The position numbers and the translations under genes were made by a program. The notes below the pieces were generated by a model that made no database searches, had not been told where the DNA came from, and saw only the letters and a program-made list of their open reading frames with translations. From Pogona vitticeps (taxonomy: Eukaryota; Chordata; Lepidosauria; Squamata; Agamidae): 64,000 nucleotides of DNA. The stretch is from positions 8,485,001-8,549,000 of the forward strand of contig NC_135793.1 in the NCBI RefSeq assembly GCF_051106095.1, written 5' to 3'. Shown here in pieces: positions 48,101 through 59,739 of the stretch. How positions within the stretch are numbered: the stretch's first letter is position 1; every line of letters begins with the position of its first letter.

Positions 48101-49142
48101 GATAAAGCACTGAGCGTGTCCACAAGCTGACGGTGCTTCTTTGTTGTCTCTTCATCATCAGCCTGGAGAATAAAACAGTCAGCTTAAGAGTTTTTAATAT
48201 AACCCTCCATCTAACTCTAATATAATACTTCACTGCACTTAATGGCATGAACTTTTAAAATTAAGTTATAGACTACCTTATTGGAGGAAAGTGGGATATA
48301 GAAGGAGAGTGAGCATGACCCAAATTCATCAATGGCTGAGCCTAAGAACACATGAAGAGGTTTTCAGTCTTTTGTTCTACAGCTGTTTTGGACTTCCGTT
48401 CCCAGAAACCTCAGTCAGCACATCCAATGATAAGGATTCAGGGAGCAAAATAACTGGTGGGTCAAAGCTTGAAAACCACTGATATAGATTTAAAAAAAAA
48501 AAACTAATACAAGATCATCTCTGAACATACCATGTGTGTGCTATCAGTCTTAATATATAAAAAGAAGGAACTAACAGTAAATAAAAGCTGATTCGCTATC
48601 TGATCAGAACACAAATACTAGTCCTGGAACAGGAATCAGTCTCGGAAAAGGACCAAAACAAAATAACCAAAAACAGAGGAAAAAGAGAAGTCATGATGCA
48701 GAGATCCATGGCGTGGAATTAAGAGAAAAATTTCAAGCGTCGCTTCGTAGGCTTAAGACAAAATCTGCTTTTTTTTATTCTTCCAGTGTTTGCATCTTTA
48801 TCTCTTTTATCACATGCCGGCTGTCCGTTCTTTTATCAAATGCTCCACAGTAGGTATTTTCATAAGAAAATTAAGGCAATAATTGAACAATAGCCATCTT
48901 AAAGGGATGATCAGCGACAGTCCTGGGCTCACAGAAAGAGGCCTTTCCCGGGTCGAGGATTGCAAGGGGCTCATCGCTTGGCCCCGGGAGAGAACCGGGA
49001 CGAGCCCTCAAGGAACCCCCCCCCCCCTGACGCCTTTTCGTTAGAAACACAAGTGTTACGCGTTCACCTCCTGCTCCTCTTCATAATCGCTAATGGGCGA
49101 GGCCTCGTTCTTCGATGGCTCGTCCTCTTCCGTAGCCGCCAT
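30800..49142 (-). CDS. UTP14A: UTP14A, U3 snoRNA-associated protein 14 (complete coding gene, 14 coding exons)
   Basis: UTP14 is a nucleolar subunit of the small-subunit processome; in the known family it activates the DEAH helicase DHX37/Dhr1 that strips U3 snoRNA from pre-18S rRNA. I placed exons at 49142-49068, 48162-48089, 47989-47928, 47482-47340, 45902-45747, 43095-42976, 42851-42757, 41693-41570, 41469-41392, 40666-40339, 35950-35595, 33803-33613, 33525-33426 and 31102-30800. All introns are GT-AG, all phases join, and the total is 2205 nt (734 residues plus stop; human about 771). Landmarks that match human UTP14A from memory: ARTPLEQEIF at 171, a basic helix ending KIKSKK near 241, ERMSLKHQN at 284, NPWM at 361, LPGWGEWGG near 581-589, GSTWNT...AFQKLT near the C-terminus. 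The N-terminus (first about 50 residues) is shorter than human and poorly conserved. The gene shares a CpG island with divergent ZDHHC9. No canonical AATAAA was seen within about 0.8 kb after the stop. Confidence 0.96.
31145..31484 (-). mobile_element. Sauria-type SINE
   Basis: Full-length copy beginning GGACGTGGTGGCGCTGCAGG on the minus strand at 31484 and ending in (ACCTTT)n at 31145. It sits just 43 bp upstream of UTP14A exon 14's start (31102), inside intron 13 and in the gene's direction. Confidence 0.88.
32495..32838 (-). mobile_element. Sauria-type SINE with target-site duplication
   Basis: Full-length copy in UTP14A intron 13. A 12-bp duplication flanks it: CGTCATTAAGTA at 32482-32493 and CGTCATTATGTA at 32842-32853 (one mismatch). 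Confidence 0.9.
32925..33118 (+). mobile_element. L2-group LINE 3' end with (AAAT)n tail
   Basis: GTGTAAACCGCCCAGAGTAG at about 33006 is the shared L2 tail motif, followed by about 60 bp of AAAT repeats (33054-33118). It lies in UTP14A intron 13, on the opposite strand. Confidence 0.65.
33054..33118. repeat. (AAAT)n microsatellite, LINE tail
   Basis: About 15 AAAT units ending the L2 fragment before it. Confidence 0.93.
33426..33525 (-). CDS. UTP14A: UTP14A coding exon 13
   Basis: This 100-nt exon encodes RFLLKPAP then PRKDKHLPHVILSEQRNILA and AAHQ. Human: PRKDKNLPNVIINEKRNIHA. The donor is CATCAG|GTGAGA. Confidence 0.96.
33613..33803 (-). CDS. UTP14A: UTP14A coding exon 12 (GWGEWGG motif)
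   Basis: This 191-nt exon encodes QVIQEAFATDNVVADFMKEK and then VDLVLPGWGEWGGTGLRPS, the UTP14 signature. Human: VDLTLPGWGEWGGVGLKPS. The acceptor is CCTACAG|CTG and the donor AAGAG|GTACGT. Confidence 0.97.
34048..34458. mobile_element. TA-flanked inverted-repeat MITE (Tigger-like)
   Basis: Ends CAGTGGTGCCTCACAAGACG and its match CTTGCGAGGCACCACTG are flanked by TA on both sides (34046-34047, 34459-34460). The motifs GTCTTGCGA and TTCCTATGGG recur as in other Tigger-like MITEs. It is non-coding and lies in the UTP14A intron between exons 11 and 12. Confidence 0.82.
34763..35003 (+). mobile_element. tRNA-derived SINE with L2-like 3' end
   Basis: Box A-like TGGCACAGTGGTTAAACTGC, box B-like GGTTCAATCCC (near 34826), a central block with GAGGTCAGTCAAATGAGCAC, then TTGTAAACCACCCAGAGACC and GGTGGTATGTAAGGAGCAC. 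The 3' part matches the L2 tail of this window. It lies in the UTP14A intron between exons 11 and 12. Confidence 0.75.
35595..35950 (-). CDS. UTP14A: UTP14A coding exon 11
   Basis: This 356-nt exon encodes a fast-evolving, Pro- and Ser-rich part. Recognisable pieces are ERLRTLEDVDAL (human ERVQTLEELEEL) and ALIDLKAVL (human QMIDLQNLL). A human segment of about 40 residues before this has no counterpart. The join to exon 10 is in phase, so loss or strong divergence is more likely than a missed exon. Confidence 0.88.
37340..38200 (+). mobile_element. Old L2-group LINE fragment (RT to 3' end)
   Basis: Decayed frames still read LEAFLED...PFQ...FRP.HG, then PMLFHIIMKLLGEVIGRCGVC and CHQFGDD. These match the intact copy's DPFQSGFRPRHGTETA and GGVIRRCGVQCHQYADD. 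The downstream text also matches its ALHWLP/GPRYLAERL region and GTGAACTGCTCAG tail. It has many stops and indels and lies in the UTP14A intron between exons 10 and 11, on the opposite strand. Confidence 0.8.
38740..39250 (+). mobile_element. L1 LINE remnant (ORF2 C-terminal region)
   Basis: Frame pieces such as NHMWWTYREAKSFWKRVHEF, followed by AARILYA-like and PTIQELLE-like text, recall the end of L1 ORF2 (HMWW..C..A..FW, then TAARILYAQYWK, IEEWL). It is broken by stops. It lies in a UTP14A intron, antisense to the gene. Confidence 0.7.
39401..39512. repeat. (ATT)n / (AAC)n compound microsatellite
   Basis: ATT units, then AAT, AAC, AGT and AAC units over about 110 bp, in a UTP14A intron. 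Confidence 0.92.
40339..40666 (-). CDS. UTP14A: UTP14A coding exon 10
   Basis: This 328-nt exon starts ARQAMQEQLARNKELTQK, then a long acidic, Ser/Glu-rich linker, the NPWM motif (residue about 361) and an EEEALLQNFAERR helix. The acceptor is TTCCCAG|GCC and the donor CACAAG|GTAAGC. Confidence 0.95.
41245..41360 (+). mobile_element. L2-group LINE 3' end
   Basis: CCTGTAAGCCGCCATGAGTA plus a (TTTTATTGTA)n-like lead and an AAGTAAAG tail, in UTP14A intron 9 near exon 9. Confidence 0.55.
41392..41469 (-). CDS. UTP14A: UTP14A coding exon 9
   Basis: Twenty-six codons, ERMSLKHQNKGKWAKS to MAKYNLE, form one of the most conserved UTP14 blocks. Phase 0 at both ends; donor GAG|GTAAGT. Confidence 0.96.
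41570..41693 (-). CDS. UTP14A: UTP14A coding exon 8
   Basis: This 124-nt exon begins YHKVLRKGKRRKVLQEFEML and runs to EELEKMEKARIA. Human: YHKVVKKGKAKKALKEFEQL. The donor is GCG|GTCAGT. Confidence 0.95.
42757..42851 (-). CDS. UTP14A: UTP14A coding exon 7
   Basis: This 95-nt exon encodes the basic helix ARLRRMELQRARALQSYYES followed by KARRARKIKSKK, matching human. The donor is AAAAA|GTAAGG. Confidence 0.95.
42976..43095 (-). CDS. UTP14A: UTP14A coding exon 6
   Basis: Forty codons, ARTPLEQEIFSLLHK to SLQAMSLEE, are nearly identical to the human core. The acceptor is CTAAG|GCA, a less usual AAG acceptor after a pyrimidine-rich tract; the donor is GAAGAG|GTGAGT. Confidence 0.95.
45030..45120 (-). 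mobile_element. tRNA-derived SINE remnant
   Basis: GGGAGTCTGATTTTCCACTG with CCAGCCTGGGTGGCCTTGGG, an old SINE core read in either sense, inside the UTP14A intron between exons 5 and 6. Confidence 0.35.
45747..45902 (-). CDS. UTP14A: UTP14A coding exon 5
   Basis: This 156-nt exon encodes 52 residues including QALAKWDPVVQENRRAEQL and APIEEVISSWQ; human has QVLSKWDPVVLKNRQAEQL. The acceptor is TCTGCAG|GTG and the donor CAG|GTTGGT. It lies antisense to a longer chance open frame on the plus strand. Confidence 0.95.
46087..46358. mobile_element. TA-flanked inverted-repeat MITE (Tigger-like)
   Basis: Starts CAGTGGACCCTCGACTTACA and ends GTGGGTCCACTG, with TA duplications at 46085-46086 and 46359-46360. 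It contains a G homopolymer of about 20 near 46198-46217. It lies in a UTP14A intron (4-5). Confidence 0.8.
46552..46782 (+). mobile_element. tRNA-derived SINE with L2-like 3' end (second copy)
   Basis: Same family as the copy at 34.8 kb: CTGCTGTACTGCAGCCAAAA, GGTTCAATTCC, GAGGTCAGTAAAATGAATAC, TTGTAAACCATCCAGAGAG. The first few bases of the head are missing. It contains a G-tract of about 13. Confidence 0.72.
47340..47482 (-). CDS. UTP14A: UTP14A coding exon 4
   Basis: This 143-nt exon encodes a stretch from GADDKVLLSELLQP to KKAVELPLSKEESER, matching human EKLVLADLLEPV ... KKTVELPLNKEEIER. It ends in phase 0 at GAGCGG|GTGAGT. Confidence 0.94.
47928..47989 (-). CDS. UTP14A: UTP14A coding exon 3
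   Basis: This 62-nt exon encodes RRAAERSEASRHISEFDVGG (human RKLAERSEASLKVSEFNVSS). The acceptor is TTCCAG|GC and the donor GGAG|GTGAGA. Confidence 0.93.
48089..48162 (-). CDS. UTP14A: UTP14A coding exon 2
   Basis: This 74-nt exon starts with ADDEETTKKHRQLVDTLSAL, aligned with the human segment ERKHQKLLEAISSL. The acceptor is CTCCAG|GC and the donor AAGAG|GTAAAG. It ends after two bases of an Arg codon. Confidence 0.9.
49068..49142 (-). CDS. UTP14A: UTP14A coding exon 1
   Basis: It encodes 25 residues, MAATEEDEPSK... to ...EEEQE, acidic like other UTP14 N-termini, and ends in phase 0 at a GAG|GTGAAC donor. The ATG has a weak context (T at -3, G at +4). It is the only in-frame ATG in the CpG island that joins exon 2, so the start choice is an inference from frame and island position. 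Confidence 0.85.
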
Positions 49143-50099
49143 CGAGAGAGGGGAAAAAAAATCACCTCACACCACCCACGAAACCCTTTTCCTGCTTGTT
49201 GTCCCAGACGCCACGGAACCCCCACGTGCGGATCTCCCGTCTGGCAGAAGGCCGTAAATCGCCGCCGCCGGCGCCGTAAAGTGAGACAGCACTTCCGCTT
49301 TCGGAGCGACAGGCTTTTGCGGCCTTTCCTTTTCCTAACTCATCCACCCAGCCATAGGGGGCGCTGTTGAGCTGCTTGGATGGTTGAGGCTGCGGGACAA
49401 GCTCAAAGCTGTACATAATGATAATTCTCTCAAATCTATGCAGATTTATAATAGCTCTTAGTCCTTGCCTTTTGGCTTATGTTTAAATAAATAAATAGAA
49501 TTGCAAGCTGTTTCCACACCGAGCGTTACTTAGCCTTTGGTCTAGCCGCTACTAGCAATTTCAATCAGAAGGCGGGGTTTGCTAAACACCACGCCCCCTA
49601 GATGGGCGCGGCTTATCAGAGCCAATGACTTGCCTGCTTTCTTCCGAAGACCCCGCCTACCTTATTTTAATCTATTGACGTCAGAAATCCGGACTGCTAC
49701 CTATATTCAGGTAGCGGAGATGGAGTGGCGCCCCGCCCTCCATGAACTTTTCGACTGACGGCGAGACGGACCAATGAGACGCCAGGACACGATCTTAAGA
49801 GGCGGGCCTGGAGTGTGAGCGAGCCAATGGGAAATGAAGTCTATTTTCTCTTTAAAAAAAAGAGGAAGGCAGAGTTTTCCTTTTGTAAGGTACCCTCAGG
49901 TGAATCCCCTACGGTCACTGGAAGAGGAAGGGCCGGCCGCTTCCAGGGAACCTGTGCTCCTTTCTCCTCGCCTCAGAATCCCCCTGAAGAAGGAGGAGAG
50001 AGAGAAAAAAATAATCCCCCGGCGCCGCTGAGCCTCGCCCTCTTTCCCTCTCCCCGCCTGGATGTGAAGGAAAGGCCGCTCAGCCTATCAAGCCGCTCC

Positions 50100-50238
50100 C
50101 TTGTGGGTTAAGGCGGCGCTTAAAACACAGGCTGGCCAATAAGAAGCCAGGCTCCTCCCGCCCTCAGCGCTGCTCTGTGGAGAAAGCGAGGGGAAAAAAA
50201 AAGGCCTCGGGCGAGACCCCGGCCTCGGCGAGAGGCAG
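50100..50238 (+). other. ZDHHC9: ZDHHC9 non-coding first exon (end certain, start approximate)
   Basis: A consensus donor, GAGAGGCAG|GTGAGC, sits at 50238/50239 inside the CpG island, 2.5 kb before the first coding exon. The transcription start is not visible; I place it shortly after the CCAAT box at 50136 or upstream. No in-frame start is required here. Confidence 0.6.
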
Positions 50239-52019
50239 GTGAGCGGCAGCAGAGGCCAGCCGGCGAGGACGACGACGACAGGGGCGGGATGGAGCGGAAG
50301 GAAAGACCCTCCCAGGAGCCACCTTCTTGAACCAGGGTGTGTATGTGGGGGGCGGCACCCTCGCCCTCCCCAAACGGTTTCCCTCGAGGGAGGGGCGCGC
50401 GCGCGCGAGGAGAGAGACCTTCCCTCCCTCCTTCCTTCTCCTCAGCGGGGGTGGTGCATGAGCGTACGAACCCCTCCGAACCGCTCCCCTTCTCCTTCCC
50501 AACACCCTCGCCCCATGCTGCCGGGTGCCTTCCTCGAGCGGAGGTTCCACTTCTTCGTTTCTCCTCTCTCTCTCTCTCCCCCCCCGTCCTTTCTGGTGCA
50601 CGTGAGAATCCGAAACACGCGTGTCAGGTGCGCCTGATTTCCGTGTGTGTGTTGGGAGGGGGTGATCCTTTCGGGGTGGGGTGAGATGGGGCGCAAGGTC
50701 AAGGAGCGCCCCGCGAGAAACAATAGGCGGCAGCCGCGCTTGGCTGAGGCGAGGGCTTGGCAGCCATCGGGTTGTCAAAAAAGGGTGTGTGTGTGTGTTG
50801 GGGGGGGGTTGCGAGGTATGGCTGTCTTTTATTATAAGACTTCCTTATTGATATTGTTGTTAAGGAGCGGGAAATGGGTTCGACCGGGAGGCATCAGGGA
50901 GGAGCGGCCGCGGGAGGGATGATGAAAAAGAGGTCTTCATCTTATAATCGCATGCCTTTAAATGACAATAATCGGCCACGTAGCAATTGTTCTTGTTTGA
51001 CTGCTCTTATTTTATTTGCCTGGGTAGAAATGTAAACATCAAGCAGTCCGTGTGGGAGAGAGGCGAAGGGACGGATCTTAAATCTGGCAATTGAACCAAA
51101 ATAAACAAAGCAGGCCTCTTGGGCGGGTGCCTTTTTTTAAAATCAGAAAGAAAGGCAGGGACTCTCAAGTGTGTTCACATATGTGGATGCCAGGACGAGT
51201 GATAGATTGCTTTCCTGCTTCCATCCGTAAACATGCCACCTGCTCCCCCAGGAGGAGAAAAAAGAAGCAAATGGCACATGATGAGAATCTCCTGCTTGCT
51301 CTGACTGAAGCAGCCCTCTCAGGATTTTTTACTCTTTGTAATAAACATGCTTTAGGGGGAGTGGCAGAAATTGGATGGTGGTTTTCTTGAATGGCTGCTG
51401 ATGAGGCTGCAAAAGGTGGTGGTAATACTGTTTTTATAAATCGTTTTCTGACTTGACAACACTTGAGTTATTTCTGAGCCTTTTGACCAGAGTCCTGGGG
51501 AGGTCTCTTTCATTTCCACTACAACAATGGACTAGTTTTCATGTTACGTTGTTAGATCTACTCAAAGGAACTTTAGACGATAACAAAGGAAAATGGGAAA
51601 AGCTGGCTTTAATTTTAGCAGCTGTCGGTTCTTCTGTAGAGGTTGGGCGGGGTTTATCGTTCTGGAATAAAACACTGAGAATTTTTTTTATTTGTTTTGA
51701 TAGAAGGTCTGGGTTTGGTCCTGGGGCTTCTTGCTACAGAGTTCTGTGCCCTGTAGGATGCAGACTGTTAATATCATCAAAGATGTGTATTTTGTTCTGG
51801 AAATCTATATGGCACTGTATGATGGTTTCAGAGATACAAGGCATATAACTTATTATTTCCTTTTCTCTGTCTAGTTCACATTAACATGCCATTTGAAGCA
51901 GTCTTCATGCTGCTTTAGTGTTCAGAGCCTGCATGTTATTTATACTTGCCGGAGAGCTTTTCCACAGGAATGTTGACATGTACCTTCAGATCCTCACAGG
52001 TTATACTCCTTCAGGTTGC

Positions 52020-52392
52020 CACACCAAGGGAAGCCAGAAAACTTCCACCAGAAATCGAGCCGCCTTGGCTGTGGCACCAGCCCTTTAAAATGAGCTTCCA
52101 GTTGAGCTGTGCCTGGCTCCCTCCCTCTCAACCTTTAAGAGGTTGCTTAAGACAATGCTCTTCACAGAGGCTTTCCTCGCATGAATTAACCACTTTGTGC
52201 TGCCTGTCCGATTATGGTTTGATGCTCTAGGGCTGTTTCTCTTATGATGTTTAGACTTGATTTGATTAGTGTGCTGTCATTTATTTTTGTTACTGTATTT
52301 GTTTTTATTTGTCTGTTAACTGCCCAGAGTAGTGTCTGTCGCTTATCAGCAGTATAAAAGTTTAATAAATAAATAAGTAAATAAATAACTTG
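52020..52392 (+). mobile_element. L2-group LINE 3' fragment
   Basis: It ends with GTTAACTGCCCAGAGTAGTG, the degenerate L2 tail motif, followed by (AAAT)n. The text before it (CACCAAGGGAAGCCAGAAA, CCACCAGAAATCGAG) parallels the last coding part of the intact copy. Confidence 0.65.
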
Positions 52393-52738
52393 GTGAAGGA
52401 GAAGAATCATAAGGAATACAATCACCGACAGATGTGTCTTGGGGCCCTTTAATAGCATTTGACAAAAGTCAGATGCTGATTAACTGCAAAGCACTAGTGC
52501 TACATAGATTTTCCTGCCATTGGAGGTTATGACACATCATATTGTTTGCTTCCTGTTGGGCAAGCATGGTGCTTTTGTCACTCATGAAGGTGATACGTAG
52601 TGAGTGGTTAAAACTACTAGGATGTGGGTGTGCCAAGAAGGATATGTCGCATGTCATTATAGCTGGGGTATTTTTTTTTAAATGTAGCTCTAATTTAGTA
52701 GCTGTTCTAATTGATTTTTCTGTTTCTTATCTCTCCAG

Positions 52739-56559
<3,821 letters not shown>

Positions 56560-57100
56560 CTTATTTACCTGCAATATTTGAATGCCTCCCCATAATTTAA
56601 AGGTCTCCAGGCAGTTTAGGGTAAATAGGTATACACTTAGGTATTTCCTGACCTTTGGTTTTGGACTTCATCCCTCAGACCCTTTAAATAAGATGGTCAT
56701 GAATTGTGGGAGGTGAAATCCAAAATATTGGGAGAATTAATGTTTGATGATGATTTAGATATAAAAATGAATATCAAAACAAAAGCAGCTAAAATACAAC
56801 AAAAAAGAAAACATGTAGCAACATCAGATTTAAAAGATAAGAGTTTAAAGCAGTGAGGCCAGAGAAAGTGAGTTATTTAAAAAGTCTGGGTGAACAGGAA
56901 GGTTTTTCATCTGCCACCATCATGCAGGTGTGGCATCTCTCTGGAAAGCTTTTCCTTAACTGGAACTGTTGAGAAAGTCTTCTCTCTACTAATATTTCTC
57001 AGTGGAACACTTAAGAATAGGGCCTCTGGCAAAGACCTTATGGTGAAGCAAAGGTGGCCTTTCAAGGTAACCTACTCTCAGGGCTTAAAATATTTAAATT
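56560..57100 (-). mobile_element. CR1-like LINE 3' region
   Basis: A run of AACAAAAGCAGCTAAAATAC, then AAAAGTCTGGGTGAACAGGA and TCTGGAAAGCTTTTCC, resembles antisense CR1 3' UTR text (ataaaa..., agcctgggtgaagag, ggggagttccacag). It lies in ZDHHC9 intron 2. Confidence 0.4.
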
Positions 57101-57224
57101 GTTACATTAAATTAGCCCAGAAATGAATTTTGATGAAACATAGGTATATTATGGTCAAACTGTCCATTAGGGATCTGATCTGGAAGCTGTGTTTTAGATT
57201 AGAGCAGTTTGTGCTTAAAAGACA

Positions 57225-57316
57225 TTCTTCGATCTGGGTTCGATCTTACAACGGCTGGTCTTTGACCTTGCAGCACAGAGACCTCTGTGGTTTAACCCGC
57301 AGTACCACCACGTCCC
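57225..57316 (-). mobile_element. Sauria-type SINE, tRNA head only
   Basis: The minus strand reads AGGGACGTGGTGGTACTGCG through box B-like GATCGAACCC and stops. The body and BovB-like tail are absent, yet a 9-bp duplication, TAAAAGACA, flanks it at 57216-57224 and 57317-57325. It lies in ZDHHC9 intron 2. Confidence 0.8.
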
Positions 57317-58354
57317 TAAAAGACACTGAGATCATCTCAGTAGGAACGTAACTAGAGCGTGGGTAATTGTGATCAACCTATCTCTGTCCAAGAGAGGAGC
57401 TAAAGTAGTAGCTGAAGCTGCTATGAGGCACAAAGTTCTCCTTGGCCTCTAAGGACCAACATGTACCTCTTTATAGCAAATCTGATATTTTAGAGCAGTG
57501 GGGAGACTACCAGAAAATGGATGGTGGCAGTGGGGGCTCAGAACTGCCTATCATCTCTGAACTACTTTTCTTTAAACATTTTCTAAATTTAAAAAGGTTA
57601 CTTTTGCCTTCTAGTGGCCCCAAAGAGGGGAGTGCTAGTGGGGCAAATTTTGGTAAAATTATCCCCCTGCTTTCTAGAGGGCACAGAGGGATTTTTCTGG
57701 GCAAAACATTTAAAAAAGTTTAGTTGGTGAGGCCAGACGTGCTGATGGCTTGTGTGGCCCCATGGGACAGTCTTTGCCCACCCTCTCTTCGAGAAGTACA
57801 ATCTTATCTAGAACAAGCTGGATGCTGTTCACTTCAGTCAATGAACAATCAACTGGCCATATGTTTTTGTCTAGATTTAGGCTGTTCATTCTTGTCTAGT
57901 CCATTACCAGGCTTAAGACACTGGTGATACAATCTTCCAGAACAATTTCTGGAACAATTCTATTGTCCTATCTGATTTAACATGCTTATATAAAGCTTTT
58001 AAATGTCCCAACAGCCCCTTGGTATTTGAATGATAACATTTGATAAGGAAGAATAATAAAACACACTTAACATGCTTTAATATTTCGAAGCAAACACATA
58101 GCTTTATGTCAAAATTATTTGTGTTAGAGAATATCATTCATTTTTTTGAAATAAATTTTCCCTTAATCACTTTTAATTTTAATGAGAAAACTGAAAACTG
58201 TTTGCACACTAACTCTGGCTAACTACACCTAGTTTGCCTGATATGCTGAGGTTGTCCACTCATCTTCTTCTTCCAAAAGAATTTAACTTTCTTTCATGGA
58301 AATCACTGGGCTACTTCAGTTTCACCATTACTGTATTTTTAATTGCTCTACTAT

Positions 58355-58700
58355 GGTAAGGTAAAGGTTCCCCTTGACAATTTTTTTGTCCAGTAGTGTT
58401 CGACTCTAGGGGGCGGTGCTCGTCCCCGTTTCCAAGCCATAGAGCCAGCGTTTTGTCCGAAGATAATCTTCCATGGTCACATGGCCAGTGCGACTTAGAC
58501 ACTGAACGCTGTTACCTTCCCACTGAGGTGGTCCCTATTTATCTACTTGCATTTGCATGCTTTCGAACCGCTAGGTTGGCGGGAGCTGGGACAAGCGACG
58601 GGCTCTCACTAAGTCGCGTGGATTCGCTCTTACAACTGCTAGTCTTCTGACCCTGCAGCACAGGCTTCTGCGGTTTAGCCCGCAGCGCCACCGCATCCCT
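58355..58700 (-). mobile_element. Sauria-type SINE
   Basis: Full-length copy in ZDHHC9 intron 2 with the usual tail (GGTAAAGGTTCCCCTTGACA on the plus strand) and tRNA head (ends CACCGCATCCC). A small insertion (AATTTTTTT) lies near the tail. Confidence 0.87.
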
Positions 58701-58867
58701 TTAGATGGTATTACCTGCCTAATTTTGTTTTGGCACCCATTCTTTGTTACAGATGCATTTCATTTCATTCACAAATGTGCATTTTTAAGAAATGGAAATT
58801 TTACTATGAGTACAGTAACTTGAAGAAAAAAGCTGTTTGGCCTTTGTCTATAATCCAAATACAAGAG

Positions 58868-59570
58868 TGCGTGATACACTTTAGATAACTAAAATATCAC
58901 CAACGGAACCTAGCCTTCAATTCTTGCAGGAATCTTCATTAACATTTCAGAACTGAGAGCCGTGCAGAAGAAAGTTCCAAAACTCTTGGCTTGATACATA
59001 TGCCAGGTTCCTCTCTTTAAAGCACAGGGTGGATAAAAATCAGTGATTTAAAAAAATCTAATTTAAATCGCAGTTTAAACAAAAAAAGTCAATTTTTTAA
59101 AATGTAAACTCTGATTTAAATCAAATCCACCATGTTAAAGCAGGTTGCAAAATGAGGGCTGTAGAGCCAGTTCAGAGGTTGCAAGTTTCAGATTTTCCCC
59201 TCTGAGGATGTAGCGTAGAATGTCCTTCCCAATCTTGTTAGACAAAGATCTGCTAGTCAAACTGCGGTGGTGAGCAGCCTTGAGTGATTGGCAGCTTTAT
59301 GTCTAACAAGTTTGGGAGAAACATTCTAATCTGCATCCTTGGGTGTGAAATGTGAAACTTGCCACCTCTGAACTGGCTCTGCATGCCCCCCCCCCCTTTT
59401 GGAACTTGATTTTTGGAACCTGTTTTAAACAGAAGAACCTGGCATGTAGATCGAGCCATGATTTTTGGAACTGTGTTTCTACAGCACCAGTCTGACTCCT
59501 GCAGTCGTCTAACGCTGGCTTCTGTTTGAGATATTTTAATGGTCAGATAAATGTATTGCCTACTCTTGTC
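58868..59570. repeat. Large imperfect palindrome, arms about 300 bp
   Basis: The left arm (58868 to about 59262) and the right arm (about 59268 to 59570) are reverse complements at roughly 70-75 percent by eye. For example CATATGCCAGGTTCCTCTC against CTACATGCCAGGTTCTTCTG, and GAGCCAGTTCAGAGGTTGCA against GAGCCAGTTCAGAGGTGGCA. The left arm carries a later MITE (59025-59134). The origin may be an old foldback transposon or an inverted duplication. Confidence 0.65.
59025..59134. mobile_element. hAT-type MITE inserted in the palindrome arm
   Basis: Ends CAGGGTGGAT and ATCCACCATG (inverted, near match) enclose a run of GATTTAAATC-type text. A perfect 8-bp duplication, TTAAAGCA, lies at 59017-59024 and 59135-59142. 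The opposite arm has no such insertion at the matching point. Confidence 0.8.
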
Positions 59571-59739
59571 TTCAGTGTGGAAGATTAAGCATACGGAAGT
59601 TTTCTGCCTCAGTAGTGGTTCAGAATGGCCATAGCCATTCCGATGCAAAAGAGGAATATAGCTAGGTGTCATTTTCTTGGTAGTGACACTTCAGAGCAAA
59701 TCTCTGTAGGATTCTTCAATAATTTCATGTAGATATTAA

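Larger units (their letters stand above)
48950..50900. promoter_or_regulatory. CpG-island bidirectional promoter of UTP14A and ZDHHC9
   Basis: The region is GC- and CpG-rich against an AT-rich background. On the plus strand it has CCAAT boxes at 49622, 49771, 49824 and 50136, a full palindromic CRE (TGACGTCA) at 49676-49683, a GC box near 49571, and an ETS-like CACTTCCGC near 49286-49294. UTP14A starts leftwards at 49142 and ZDHHC9's first exon ends at 50238, so the two starts lie about 1 kb apart. The part from 50240 to 50900 is ZDHHC9 intron 1 and includes an alternating GC run at 50397-50408. Confidence 0.85.

Noticed and set aside
59253-59672. A 139-codon minus-strand frame
   Set aside because: It lies in the right arm of the imperfect palindrome, has no family likeness, and the mirror arm does not keep the frame.
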